From Pseudomaricurvus albidus (GTDB taxonomy: Bacteria > Pseudomonadota > Gammaproteobacteria > Pseudomonadales > Cellvibrionaceae): a stretch of 64,000 nt of DNA. A program made the translations under genes and the position numbers. The stretch spans positions 62,001-126,000 of the forward strand of contig NZ_JAHKRS010000007.1 in assembly GCF_018863235.1 (NCBI RefSeq), written 5' to 3'. Within the stretch, counting starts at the first letter, position 1; each line of letters begins with the position of its first letter. Below are positions 22,788-30,828 of the stretch, piece after piece. The notes beneath the pieces are model-generated. The model had not been told where the DNA came from and did not search any database. It worked only from the letters and a program-made list of their open reading frames with translations.

Positions 22788-24314
22788 TTAATAGAGCGTC
22801 CAGGATTGATTCTGAATGGCGCTAACAGTCTGACGCAATTCCTTGTCCAGTGCTCGATCTTCATTCAGAAACGGACTGATCTGGCGTACCTGCTCTATGG
22901 TGTTGGCAAGTGCGGGAGCCAGGGAGTCAGCTGACAGTTCCTGTTGGCGAATTCTCAATTCAACGCCCTGACAAGTCGCTAACAATGCGGCACTGGCGAC
23001 CTGTTCGGTCAGTTGTAACGCGCGCAGGCAGTCCCGGGCGGCAATGGTGCCCATGCTGACCTTGTCCTGATTGTGGCATTCTGTGGAGCGGGAAAAGACA
23101 CTGGCAGGCATGGTTTGTTTTAACGCTTCAGCCGTCCAGGCGGAGGCTCCAATCTGAACCGCTTTAAAACCGTGGTTGATGGCACAGCGCGACCCCTGAG
23201 CGCCGGACAGGTTCGCTGGCAGTCCATGATTGAACTTGGTGTCTACGAGCATGGCCAGTTGCCGGTCCAAAAGGTCTGCAATGTTGGCCACGGTATTTTT
23301 CAGGGTGTCCATGGCCAGTGCGATGTGACCGCCATAGAAGTGCCCGCCGTGTAACACGTGTTCACCCTCGGCATCGATAATCGGGTTGTCGTTACTGCTG
23401 TTGAGTTCATTTTCGATAAGTTGACGCAACCAGGGCAGGGCGTCTTCCTGTACACCAATTACGTGTGGTGCACAGCGCAGGGAGTAACGGTCCTGCAAAC
23501 GTTTGGGATTTCTAGGCGGCTCGCCGGCGTGCAGGTCTTCGCGCAACCAGCTGGCGACACGCTGTTGTCCAGGGTGGGGTTTAACGCTGAATAAAGTTTC
23601 GTCGAAGTGGTGTGCGTTGCCTTTCGAGGCCAATGTGCACAGCGCAGTAATTCGGGTGGCGAGTTTTGAAAGGTACTGAGCGCGGGAGTAGGCCATGCAT
23701 GCAAGACCGGTCATGACGGCAGTGCCATTCATGATCGCCAACCCTTCTTTCGGGCGCAGGGTGATGGGTTGGATGCCCAGCTGTGCAAACACCTCGGCAG
23801 TGGGTTTGATTTCATCGTTGAAATACACTTCCCGCTCACCGCAGAGTACCGCCGCGACATAGGACAGTGGTGTGAGATCGCCGCTGGCTCCCACTGAACC
23901 CTCTTCCGGAATGACCGGCATGATGTCGTGTTTGAACAGGGTTTCAAGTTGTTCAAGCAATGTCAGACTGACACCTGAGTATCCCTGGCATAACGAAGTC
24001 ATGCGTGCAGCCAAAACCGCTCTTGCCATCGTGGGTGTCAGCATATTCCCCATGCCACAACCGTGAAAGGTGAAGAGATGTTTCGGCAGTTCCGCAACCA
24101 GTTCGGAGGGAATGGTGACGGTACAGGAATCACCGTAGCCGGTCGTGACTCCGTAAATCTCACCGTCTTCGGCCAGCAGGCGGTCGAGGAATTCGCTGCC
24201 TTTGGCGATGCGCTGGCGAAAATCTTCCGACTGATTGAGTTGAACCGACTGTTGTTGCAGGGCAATGGCAACAACATCCTCAATGGTTAATGGGGTGTTA
24301 TCAAAGGTAATCAT
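22788..24314 (-). CDS. Aromatic amino acid ammonia-lyase (HAL/PAL/TAL family), APE cluster
   Basis: A 508-residue lyase with the self-forming MIO cofactor triad Ala-Ser-Gly at residues 143-145 (GSVGASGDLTPLSY) and the catalytic Tyr region EIYGVTTGYGDS near residues 52-63. It also has the conserved HGGHFYGGHIALAMD and RCAPHVIGVQEDAL segments. In an APE operon it would make 4-coumarate or cinnamate from Tyr or Phe as the aryl starter, activated by the AMP ligase at 26072. Aligned by eye with Rhodobacter TAL, the two substrate-selectivity positions are Phe83-His84. This differs from the His-Leu of TAL and the Phe-Leu of PAL, so the amino acid used is not settled. Length matches the family. Confidence 0.88.
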   Translation of the reverse strand: MITFDNTPLTIEDVVAIALQQQSVQLNQSEDFRQRIAKGSEFLDRLLAEDGEIYGVTTGYGDSCTVTIPSELVAELPKHLFTFHGCGMGNMLTPTMARAVLAARMTSLCQGYSGVSLTLLEQLETLFKHDIMPVIPEEGSVGASGDLTPLSYVAAVLCGEREVYFNDEIKPTAEVFAQLGIQPITLRPKEGLAIMNGTAVMTGLACMAYSRAQYLSKLATRITALCTLASKGNAHHFDETLFSVKPHPGQQRVASWLREDLHAGEPPRNPKRLQDRYSLRCAPHVIGVQEDALPWLRQLIENELNSSNDNPIIDAEGEHVLHGGHFYGGHIALAMDTLKNTVANIADLLDRQLAMLVDTKFNHGLPANLSGAQGSRCAINHGFKAVQIGASAWTAEALKQTMPASVFSRSTECHNQDKVSMGTIAARDCLRALQLTEQVASAALLATCQGVELRIRQQELSADSLAPALANTIEQVRQISPFLNEDRALDKELRQTVSAIQNQSWTLY

Positions 24315-24326
24315 ACTAACGACATC

Positions 24327-25268
24327 TTATTCCTGGTGGGTGACAGTTTCATCGGCAGTCGCCCAGAATGGATAGAAATTATTCCACTGCAAAGGAAATT
24401 GCAGGGTGTAGTGGGCCAGACGATCAGCATATCGTTGCACCCAGTAACGCAAGTCTTCTTCACGCTGTTTACGGGACAGGCGAATGCGTTCGGCAAAAGC
24501 CTCAAAAAAGACTTCGTAACCTTTTTCGGTTCGATTGCAAAACATCAGGTAAACCGGACAGCGCAATACGGAAGCGAGAATATAAGGCCCCTGGGGAAAC
24601 CAGGCCGGGGCGCCAAGGAAGTTGGCGGTTGTCTGGCGTCCACCGGTTACCGGTGTCCGATCGCCGGCGATGACGACCACTTCCCCGGCATTGAGTTTTT
24701 CCTGCAGTATGATGGCCGTGGCAGGCGACAGGTCCGTAACCTGAATCAAATTGAGATGATTGTCGGCGTCAAGCTTGTTCATCATCCGATTGAAATTCTC
24801 GGCGTGTTTGGTATGAACCAGGATGTTCAGTTTGACGTGCTGGCTCTGTTCGGCGAGAGATCGGCACACTTCAATGTTGCCCAGATGGGAGACAATGGCC
24901 AGCGCACCGGAGCCCTGCTTGACCATGTTCAGAAAATCATCGCGATTATGAAAACCGACATCTTTATATTGAAAGGCTCCCGTCCAGGCCGCCAGCTTGT
25001 CGAGCAGGCCGCGACCAAACTGAAGAAAGTGACGGAAGCTTTGACGCTGAATGGACTCAGTAACGGGCAGTGCCCCCTGTTGACGTACCCGGGTCAAATA
25101 ATCTTCCGATGCCTGTCGGGCTGTTTTTTTGGTCAGATAGAAATAACTGATGACCGGATAAAGCAGCAGTGTGAATGCCCAGCGCCCAATCCAGCGATAG
25201 GTAAAAAACATAATGCGGATGCCGATTAATGCACCCGATTCCTGAACCTGGGACCAATGCTTTGCCAT
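24327..25268 (-). CDS. LpxL/HtrB-type lysophospholipid acyltransferase (APE cluster)
   Basis: A 313-residue membrane-associated acyltransferase of the lipid A biosynthesis family. One N-terminal hydrophobic segment (MFFTYRWIGRWAFTLLLYPV) precedes the catalytic motif HxxxxE in VSHLGNIEVCRSLAEQ (about residues 131-136). The VVIAGDRTPVTGGRQTTANF and APAWFPQGPYILASVL blocks follow. It likely joins the polyene acyl chain to the glycolipid-like acceptor made with the neighbouring glycosyltransferase. In several APE clusters the two functions occur on one polypeptide; here the genes are separate with a 3-bp gap. Confidence 0.86.
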   Translation of the reverse strand: MAKHWSQVQESGALIGIRIMFFTYRWIGRWAFTLLLYPVISYFYLTKKTARQASEDYLTRVRQQGALPVTESIQRQSFRHFLQFGRGLLDKLAAWTGAFQYKDVGFHNRDDFLNMVKQGSGALAIVSHLGNIEVCRSLAEQSQHVKLNILVHTKHAENFNRMMNKLDADNHLNLIQVTDLSPATAIILQEKLNAGEVVVIAGDRTPVTGGRQTTANFLGAPAWFPQGPYILASVLRCPVYLMFCNRTEKGYEVFFEAFAERIRLSRKQREEDLRYWVQRYADRLAHYTLQFPLQWNNFYPFWATADETVTHQE

Positions 25269-25271
25269 AAA

Positions 25272-26075
25272 TTACTCCGACAGCCCTTGGTGTGCAGGTT
25301 TTCTGTTTCGCAGCCTGAGCCCGAGGATTTTTGGAAGTCGAAACAACATGCCAAAAAACAAAGTCGCGTGCATCTTGCTGATCAGGTAATTATCTCTCCA
25401 TGGAGCAAAGTGCGAGATGCCATCTATCGGATAAGAGACTTTTGTCGGCTGGTTTATCACGGGCAAGTTGCGCCAGACCCAGTGCACCATGATTTCCGAA
25501 TCGAAATCCATTCGATCGCCAGTAGATTCGGTATCGATAATGTTCACGGCATCCAGTAAGGGATAGACGCGATAGCCACACATGGAGTCTTTTACGGCAA
25601 ATGACAGGGAATTAATCCATATCCATACGTGAGTCAGGTAGCGGGCGTAGAAGCGCAGGGCGGGCACGCTGGCATCATAAATGGGGCAGCCACAAATGAT
25701 CGCCTGCGGGTGTTCCTCACCCTGTCGTAAAAATATCTCAGCGTCTTCGGTGTTGTGTTGTCCATCGGCATCAATTTGCAGCGCATGGGTAAAACCCTGC
25801 TGCAGGGCATAGCGGAACCCCGCTTTCATTGCACCGCCTTTACCCTGATTGACGGGCAGGCGAAGCAAGTCTACGGAGTCATGTTGCCGGGCAATAGACT
25901 CCAGACGCTTTTGGCAGTTTGCGCTGCTGCCGTCATCCACTAACAGGATTGGGGCAATATCCAGCAAGCGTTCCGCAATGCTGCCTACAGCCTCTTCATG
26001 GTTGTAGACGGGTATCAAAATGCAGGGTTTAAACACCTGTGTTGTGGATGTCCTTTCCGGGGTGTTGATGTTCAT
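25272..26075 (-). CDS. Family 2 glycosyltransferase (APE cluster)
   Basis: A 267-residue GT-A glycosyltransferase. CILIPVYNHEEAVGSIAERL opens the fold, ILLVDDGSSANCQKRL provides the nucleotide-binding Asp pair, and ALQIDADGQHNTEDAE holds the DxD metal site (about residues 100-102). The C-terminal part contains FAVKDSMCGYRVYPLLDAV and DRMDFDSEIMVHWVWRNLPV, typical of dolichol-phosphate-mannose-synthase-like enzymes. It likely glycosylates a lipid acceptor for the polyene. The donor sugar cannot be read from sequence. Its ATG overlaps the stop of the ligase gene (ATGA). Confidence 0.88.
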   Translation of the reverse strand: MNINTPERTSTTQVFKPCILIPVYNHEEAVGSIAERLLDIAPILLVDDGSSANCQKRLESIARQHDSVDLLRLPVNQGKGGAMKAGFRYALQQGFTHALQIDADGQHNTEDAEIFLRQGEEHPQAIICGCPIYDASVPALRFYARYLTHVWIWINSLSFAVKDSMCGYRVYPLLDAVNIIDTESTGDRMDFDSEIMVHWVWRNLPVINQPTKVSYPIDGISHFAPWRDNYLISKMHATLFFGMLFRLPKILGLRLRNRKPAHQGLSE

Positions 26076-27895
26076 GCTGCCGGACTCGTTGCCGGGGCAG
26101 CCAAAACAATCCGGCCGCTTGAATGTTGTTCGCGTGGAGAATGGTAGGCAAAGAGGATTTTGTTTTTTACCGAATCGTAGGACAGATCCAGCGTAACTTC
26201 ATCGCCGGGCGTGATGACTTTCTGGAATTTAATCACTTCCAGTCTGAGAAACTCACCGTCGGGTGAAAAGGCATTACGGGCAAAGTGTTCCGCCCAATGT
26301 ATTTGTACGACACCGGGGAGGATGGGGGCCTGTTCAAAATGTCCGTCAAAATAAAGTAAGTCTTCCGGTATCCGAAGTTGCAGGGTCTGTTGCCCTTCAG
26401 TTTCATTGGAGGACAGGGTCGTTGGCAACGAAGGCCGGGTGTTGTTTGAGCCGTCCACGGGTGTTGGGGTTTCCTTTTTAAATAATTCCTGAAGCGCCAG
26501 ACGCTGCAGCTTTCCCTGTGAGTTAACGGGAAGAGCATCTACATATCGCCACTTGCGCGGCAGTGTGGGGCGCTCAAAATATGACAGCAGTTTATCCCGA
26601 AGTACTACATTGATTGCACGCTTGCCGCGGGTTTCCAGTGCAGTCTGGCCTTCGCGGGAGAGCACCACGACCGCTGCCATTTCTGTGCGCGCGCCCTCTA
26701 GTTGAAGCAGATGGGCGTGTTCAACCCAGGGCAGCTGTATCAGGTGCTTTTCCATTTCATCCAGTGATACCCGCTTGCCCTCGGCTTTCACAATGCGGTC
26801 GGCACGTCCAAGCAGTATAAAGCGCCCTTGTTCATCGATACGAACCCTGTCGGAAGTGCGATACCATTGGTGTTCGTCAGGCAGGTGAGACGAGCGAACT
26901 TCCAGACAGTCGGAAATGTCCGTATCGTTTTCTGTCAGTCGAACTTCAATTCCCGGAACCGGTTGCCATTTGGCTTCTGCCGCATGGTCTTCTTGTTGTC
27001 GCCAGGCGATACCGCCGGTTTCAGAACTGCCAAAAATCTCCAGCACCCCTGTGCCCAGATGTTTTTTTGCGTGTAAGCTGTTTTCCCTCATCAGTGGTGC
27101 GCCAGAGCTGAAAATTTCAGCCAACCCATGGCTCACCGCACTATCCAGATTCTCAGGCACCCGGGACAGATGGGTAGGGCTGGAAACCAGCAGTCTGGGC
27201 CACTCAGAATTGGACGGTGAGGGGTAGTGGCGCAGAGCCAGCTCTTCAAAGTATTCGCAGGGCTGGCTGTCAGAACACCAGCCTGCTGCCAGGGGCCAGA
27301 GTACCCGAAACAGCAGTCCGTAAATGTGCTGATGGCTTACGGTGCCCGTCACCAGCGCGTTGCGATGATGCCCCCACAAGCTGTGCAGGTGCATGACTTC
27401 CTGGCTCATCTGGCGCAGGGTTTTGGGAATGGCCTGAGGCTCTCCGGATGACCCTGAGGTAAACACTTGCAGCAGTGGCTCATGATTGTTCAGAGTAATA
27501 TCAGCCAGTTCGGTGATGGCGGATTCAACAGGTGCGTCTGAAGAGCGCGAGAGTGTAGGCACCAGATTTTCAAAGTCGCCAACAAAACCGTCGACTCTTT
27601 GCGATAGCTGTTTGACAAATTCCGGCTGGCGATTGCCGGGCAGGCACGCGGTCTTGTTGAGTGACAGCAGAGCAAACAAGCCTGCTGAAAACTCACCTGC
27701 ACAGGGATGGTAAAGTGCCCAGCGCTGTCCTGTTTGTGCTTTCAGAGCCTGTCGCCATTGAGCGACCCGGTTAAGCCACTCCTGCCAATCCATTGTGTTT
27801 CTCTGTGGTGTGAGAAACATAGGCTGTGTCTGAGAGCGTTGGGCGGCAAACAGGGTTTCCAGCGGAGTGAAATACAGCATATTGGATTCAGTCAT
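26072..27895 (-). CDS. Fused AMP-dependent acyl ligase and hotdog dehydratase (ApeH-ApeI type)
   Basis: A 607-residue two-part enzyme. Residues about 1-470 are an ANL-family ligase with the ATP loop VFTSGSSGEPQAIPKTLRQ, the EIFGSSETGGIAWR motif, RTSDRVRIDEQGRFILLGRA and the C-terminal Lys in VNSQGKLQRLALQELF. After a Ser/Thr/Pro-rich linker, residues about 500-600 form a FabA/FabZ-like hotdog domain with the active-site His in YFDGHFEQAPILPGVVQIHW. The ligase should load the aryl acid onto a carrier protein; the hotdog half should dehydrate 3-hydroxyacyl-ACP. In E. coli these are two proteins (ApeH and ApeI), so this is a fusion. The gene overlaps the membrane-protein gene upstream by 8 bp and the glycosyltransferase gene by 4 bp. 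Confidence 0.88.
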   Translation of the reverse strand: MTESNMLYFTPLETLFAAQRSQTQPMFLTPQRNTMDWQEWLNRVAQWRQALKAQTGQRWALYHPCAGEFSAGLFALLSLNKTACLPGNRQPEFVKQLSQRVDGFVGDFENLVPTLSRSSDAPVESAITELADITLNNHEPLLQVFTSGSSGEPQAIPKTLRQMSQEVMHLHSLWGHHRNALVTGTVSHQHIYGLLFRVLWPLAAGWCSDSQPCEYFEELALRHYPSPSNSEWPRLLVSSPTHLSRVPENLDSAVSHGLAEIFSSGAPLMRENSLHAKKHLGTGVLEIFGSSETGGIAWRQQEDHAAEAKWQPVPGIEVRLTENDTDISDCLEVRSSHLPDEHQWYRTSDRVRIDEQGRFILLGRADRIVKAEGKRVSLDEMEKHLIQLPWVEHAHLLQLEGARTEMAAVVVLSREGQTALETRGKRAINVVLRDKLLSYFERPTLPRKWRYVDALPVNSQGKLQRLALQELFKKETPTPVDGSNNTRPSLPTTLSSNETEGQQTLQLRIPEDLLYFDGHFEQAPILPGVVQIHWAEHFARNAFSPDGEFLRLEVIKFQKVITPGDEVTLDLSYDSVKNKILFAYHSPREQHSSGRIVLAAPATSPAA

Positions 27896-28445
27896 GATGA
27901 GCCTTCATTACCCGCTGGCGAATCAGCCATTCACCCGCGAATAAGGTTCCCATGGCAATGTAAGCAATAAAACCATTGTACGCTGCCCACAACGCATCTG
28001 AGGCGTAGAGTGCGGTCAGTAAGGCAATGGTGCCGTTAATGATAAAAAAGCCACACCACACTGCGGTCACCTGACGCGTGTAGTGTATACCTCGCTCGGG
28101 CAAGTCAGGGTCTTTGAGGCGGGCAAAACGTTCGATCATTGAGGGTGGAACTTTGAGTGACCAGGCGAAAAAAATCAGCAGGCAAGCGTTTACCAATACG
28201 GGATAGAATTTGAGCCCCAGTGCGCTGTTCGTCAGCCACGACCAGATGGCCAGCAATAGCAGCAGGGGCAGCCAGAGCCAGTGATTCAGTGGCGACTTTG
28301 AATCCAGGGTAAACAGACGAGCTGCGGCAACCACCAGTAATAAAACAACCAGGTAGCGTGCATCAAATGTCTGCAGACCTAAATAGACAGCGATCGGATA
28401 GAGCAGGGTCAGTAACCCGATGACAATGCGCAGTAACATCAGCAA
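27888..28445 (-). CDS. APE cluster membrane protein (COG4648, ApeG-like)
   Basis: A 185-residue integral membrane protein with about five or six helices (LMLLRIVIGLLTLLYPIAVY, YLVVLLLVVAAARLF, WLWLPLLLLLAIWSWL, VLVNACLLIFFAWSL, AVWCGFFIINGTIALLTALY, GFIAYIAMGTLFAGEWLI) and a cytoplasmic loop with PSMIERFARLKDPDLPERGI. The family recurs between the carrier proteins and the ligase in APE clusters, and its biochemical role is unknown. It may anchor the complex or present carrier-bound substrate. It is 40 bp after the second ACP gene. Confidence 0.85.
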   Translation of the reverse strand: MLMLLRIVIGLLTLLYPIAVYLGLQTFDARYLVVLLLVVAAARLFTLDSKSPLNHWLWLPLLLLLAIWSWLTNSALGLKFYPVLVNACLLIFFAWSLKVPPSMIERFARLKDPDLPERGIHYTRQVTAVWCGFFIINGTIALLTALYASDALWAAYNGFIAYIAMGTLFAGEWLIRQRVMKAHHD

Positions 28446-28485
28446 TAGCTTTTGGTTGTGGACGGGGCATTTCTGTGCCGAGGGG

Positions 28486-28746
28486 TTATTGCCCGGCCAT
28501 TAACTCATCGACGGCATTAACGATGTCGCCAACGCTGCGTACGCTTTTGAAATCTTCCGGTTTGATCTTCTTGCCGGTCATTTTTTTCAGTTCAACCACA
28601 AGATCAACAGCGTCAATGCTGTCAATGTCGAGATCGTCGTACAATTGTGCGTCGAGGGTGATGTCGTCAGGTTCCAGTTCAAACAGTTCTACCAGAATCT
28701 CTCTGACTTTTGCTTCAATAGCGTCTTTGGTAATCATTGCTTTCAC
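28486..28746 (-). CDS. Acyl carrier protein (APE cluster, second)
   Basis: An 86-residue acyl carrier protein. The phosphopantetheine attachment Ser lies in DDLDIDSIDAVDLVVELKKM (about residue 47). Helix I begins MITKDAIEAKVREILVELFE, and the acidic character fits a type-II carrier. It should be converted to holo form by the Sfp-like transferase at 31277. It would carry either the growing chain or the starter. The gene is 2 bp after the first carrier gene. Two carriers also occur in E. coli APE (ApeE and ApeF) and are not interchangeable. Confidence 0.93.
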   Translation of the reverse strand: MKAMITKDAIEAKVREILVELFELEPDDITLDAQLYDDLDIDSIDAVDLVVELKKMTGKKIKPEDFKSVRSVGDIVNAVDELMAGQ

Positions 28747-28748
28747 CC

Positions 28749-29009
28749 TTATCCGTTAGTGTGTGAATTAACCAGCAGTGCCAGGTTGTGAACACTGGCG
28801 AAGTGCTTCTTGGTTTCTTCTGAATCGGCATCAACCTTGACGCCGTAGCGTTTCTGTAAAGCCAGGCCCAGCTCAAGTGCATCGATGGAATCGAGGCCGA
28901 GACCTTCTACAAAGAGAGCTTCCTGACTGTCGATGTCGTCAACGGTAATGTCCTCAAGATCCAGTGTGTCGATAATCAGTTGCTTGAGTTCCTGTTCTAG
29001 TTCGGTCAT
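28749..29009 (-). CDS. Acyl carrier protein (APE cluster, first)
   Basis: An 86-residue carrier protein starting at the ATG at 29009 (MTELEQELKQLIIDTLDLED), which has AGGAAC upstream. An in-frame start at 29042 would add 11 residues of no carrier character. The Ser for phosphopantetheine is in EGLGLDSIDALELGLALQKR. The 5' end overlaps the acyltransferase gene by 56 bp in another frame, so translation is coupled. It differs clearly in sequence from the second carrier (EGLGLDSIDALEL versus DDLDIDSIDAVDL), which suggests different partner enzymes. Confidence 0.92.
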   Translation of the reverse strand: MTELEQELKQLIIDTLDLEDITVDDIDSQEALFVEGLGLDSIDALELGLALQKRYGVKVDADSEETKKHFASVHNLALLVNSHTNG

Positions 29010-29772
29010 GGCTGACGAGTTCCTGAGTAAAGTAGTCTTCAAAATAACGGGTTAATTTACGTGCGGCTAATGATACCGCTTTCTCTTGTTGAAAGGGCAG
29101 TTTGGATATCGCCGGTTTCAGCGTCAGGGCTATATGAAACGGGCGTTCCGGGATTTGATACCAGCGCAGTTCCTTGGTCAAGGTGCTGGGCTCACAGGTA
29201 ATGACCACCGGAGTCACTTCACAGTCACAGCGCAGGGCGATATTGGCTGCGCCCCGTTGCATTTTCAGGGCCTGCCCCTGTGTTGTGCGGGTGCCTTCAG
29301 GGAAGACAATCAAACTGTTGCCCCGCTGAAAGGACTGTTCAGCCAGTTCGAGAACTTCTTCAGAGCTGTCATTGGCGATGTAGTTGGCCACCCCGATGGG
29401 GCCACGGGTAAACGGGTTGCGAAGCAGGCTGCTTTTTACCACGCAGTCTGCACGTTTGATAAAGGCAATTAAAAAGACAATATCAATGAGTGTCGGATGG
29501 TTGGCGACAATCAATAAGCCCGGGCGATTCAGGGCTTGCCGCTGTTCGACGCTGTAGGTGAGGATCCCCAGAAAGCGCATCAGTTCCATAAACCCCCGGA
29601 AAGTGTAGTGGATCAGCGCTTTTGCCCGGCGTTCGCGGCGCAGAGGGCCACCGGGCAACAGGTAGAGCACAGGTACAGCCACCAGTGGCAGGATCAGACC
29701 GCCCAGGCCAAACGTGAGAAAACAGAAGCCTGTGGCGAGTACTCGCCAGTATGTGTTCAGGGTTTTCAGCAT
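28954..29772 (-). CDS. 1-acyl-sn-glycerol-3-phosphate-type acyltransferase (APE cluster)
   Basis: A 272-residue membrane acyltransferase of the PlsC family. The N-terminal hydrophobic segment (TGFCFLTFGLGGLILPLVAV) is followed by the catalytic NHxxxxD in LLIVANHPTLIDIVFLIAFI (about residues 91-97). The substrate-binding FPEGTRTTQG lies about residues 158-167, and KMQRGAANIALRCDCEVTPV follows. It is ApeD-like by position. It may transfer an acyl group to the lipid anchor of the polyene. The start overlaps the end of the ketosynthase-like gene by 7 bp and its end overlaps the first carrier gene. Confidence 0.89.
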   Translation of the reverse strand: MLKTLNTYWRVLATGFCFLTFGLGGLILPLVAVPVLYLLPGGPLRRERRAKALIHYTFRGFMELMRFLGILTYSVEQRQALNRPGLLIVANHPTLIDIVFLIAFIKRADCVVKSSLLRNPFTRGPIGVANYIANDSSEEVLELAEQSFQRGNSLIVFPEGTRTTQGQALKMQRGAANIALRCDCEVTPVVITCEPSTLTKELRWYQIPERPFHIALTLKPAISKLPFQQEKAVSLAARKLTRYFEDYFTQELVSHDRTRTGTQATDYRHTGS

Positions 29773-30539
29773 GCCAAAGACCAGTGCCAGCAGTTGCGCT
29801 GACCGGGCAGCTCTAAAGTGTTTTCGGTGCGAGAGGCAGACAATATCCAGCGCAGAAAGGTCAGGGTTTGTGGACTCCCGTCATTAAGGTCGCCAGATGC
29901 CGAAGTCCCCCTGCGACGCAGCTCCAGCTGGAGACGAATTGCCCCCGGGGAGGTGGACTTGGATGCGTCTTCCAGCAAAAAGGCAGTCGCGTAGGGGTGG
30001 CTCGGCAGGACGATGTTCTGGTTGCGGTAAACGTCCGGAATGGGTTCATCGTAGATCAGGCACAGAACCTGTTCACAACTCTGCTCGGTCAAAATGGCCT
30101 GGGCTTCCAGCAAGGCTGTTGAAATGTCCTCGGCCCCACAGGCAAGAGCGGTCATGCTGCTGGTGTCTTTGCGGGTAATGGAAAGCAGGCCACCAATGGC
30201 ATTGTGAACGGACAGGCTGAAATGTGTTGGAGACAGGTCTTCGCCGTTGGCCAGATCGGTCAGCAGTGCCAGAGTGCGGTTCAGGTCGCCGTGACGACTC
30301 ACCAGCACGCTGGGGATATTCTGTTCGGCATCATCGAGCAGAGGCAAAGCGGTCGCGAGCGCCATTTTACCCAGTGGACTCAGGCGTCTGCGCAACATGG
30401 CCGGGATGGCTTTTACATCGGGTTGAGTGTCACCACCTATAGTCTTTTGGCCTGCAGCCCATTGTTGCCAGTCCTCCGGCGTGTGTAGCCCCGGAGCCCA
30501 TGCAGACCAGTCTTTTATCGTTATTGTCAGGGGGCTCAT
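29766..30539 (-). CDS. Chain-length-factor-like beta-ketoacyl synthase partner (ApeC-like)
   Basis: A 257-residue protein with only the N-terminal half of a ketosynthase fold (TITIKDWSAWAPGLHTPEDW, ...LSVHNAIGGLLSITRKDTSS, ALACGAEDISTALLEAQAI, PYATAFLLEDASK). The only Cys near the expected active-site position (ALACGAED) lacks the surrounding ketosynthase motif, and no catalytic His motifs follow. In E. coli the ApeC equivalent dimerises with the ApeO ketosynthase and shapes chain length; the same role is expected here. It is the first gene of the minus-strand APE operon, starting 289 bp from the divergent gene at 30829. Confidence 0.82.
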   Translation of the reverse strand: MSPLTITIKDWSAWAPGLHTPEDWQQWAAGQKTIGGDTQPDVKAIPAMLRRRLSPLGKMALATALPLLDDAEQNIPSVLVSRHGDLNRTLALLTDLANGEDLSPTHFSLSVHNAIGGLLSITRKDTSSMTALACGAEDISTALLEAQAILTEQSCEQVLCLIYDEPIPDVYRNQNIVLPSHPYATAFLLEDASKSTSPGAIRLQLELRRRGTSASGDLNDGSPQTLTFLRWILSASRTENTLELPGQRNCWHWSLAC

Positions 30540-30693
30540 GCAACCTCAGTATGCGTGTGCAGGCGAAGAAAGACACCATTCAGCCTGGGACCTGCTGCTT
30601 AATTCAGGTCTTTGCTGGTGTGGACGATTCCATTTGTCGGCAACCGCCGGCTTTTTGTCACAAACTATGCACATCTGTCCGGAAAAGGAGGGT

Positions 30694-30721
30694 ATTTTAC
30701 CGTGTGATTAAGTCGAGGCAA
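30694..30721 (-). promoter_or_regulatory. Candidate sigma-70 promoter of the APE operon
   Basis: On the minus strand TTGCCT (-35), 16 bp, TAAAAT (-10) lies about 155 bp upstream of the ATG at 30539. No other good candidate was seen closer. The leader would be about 145 nt long. An operator could not be recognised. Confidence 0.45.
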
Positions 30722-30768
30722 GCGTCATTTATTGCCGGGCGCTGGTTTTCCCCTGAGAATGAAATGAC

Positions 30769-30774
30769 TATACT
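30769..30774 (+). promoter_or_regulatory. Candidate -10 element (TATACT) for the 30829-31277 gene pair
   Basis: TATACT lies 55 bp before the ATG at 30829. The -35 region 17 bp upstream (TTTTCC) is weak, so this promoter may need an activator. Confidence 0.35.
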
Positions 30775-30828
30775 GACCTGGACTGTTTTTTCTTAACTAA
30801 TCACTGGAATCCCAGTAAGGATGCTGCC

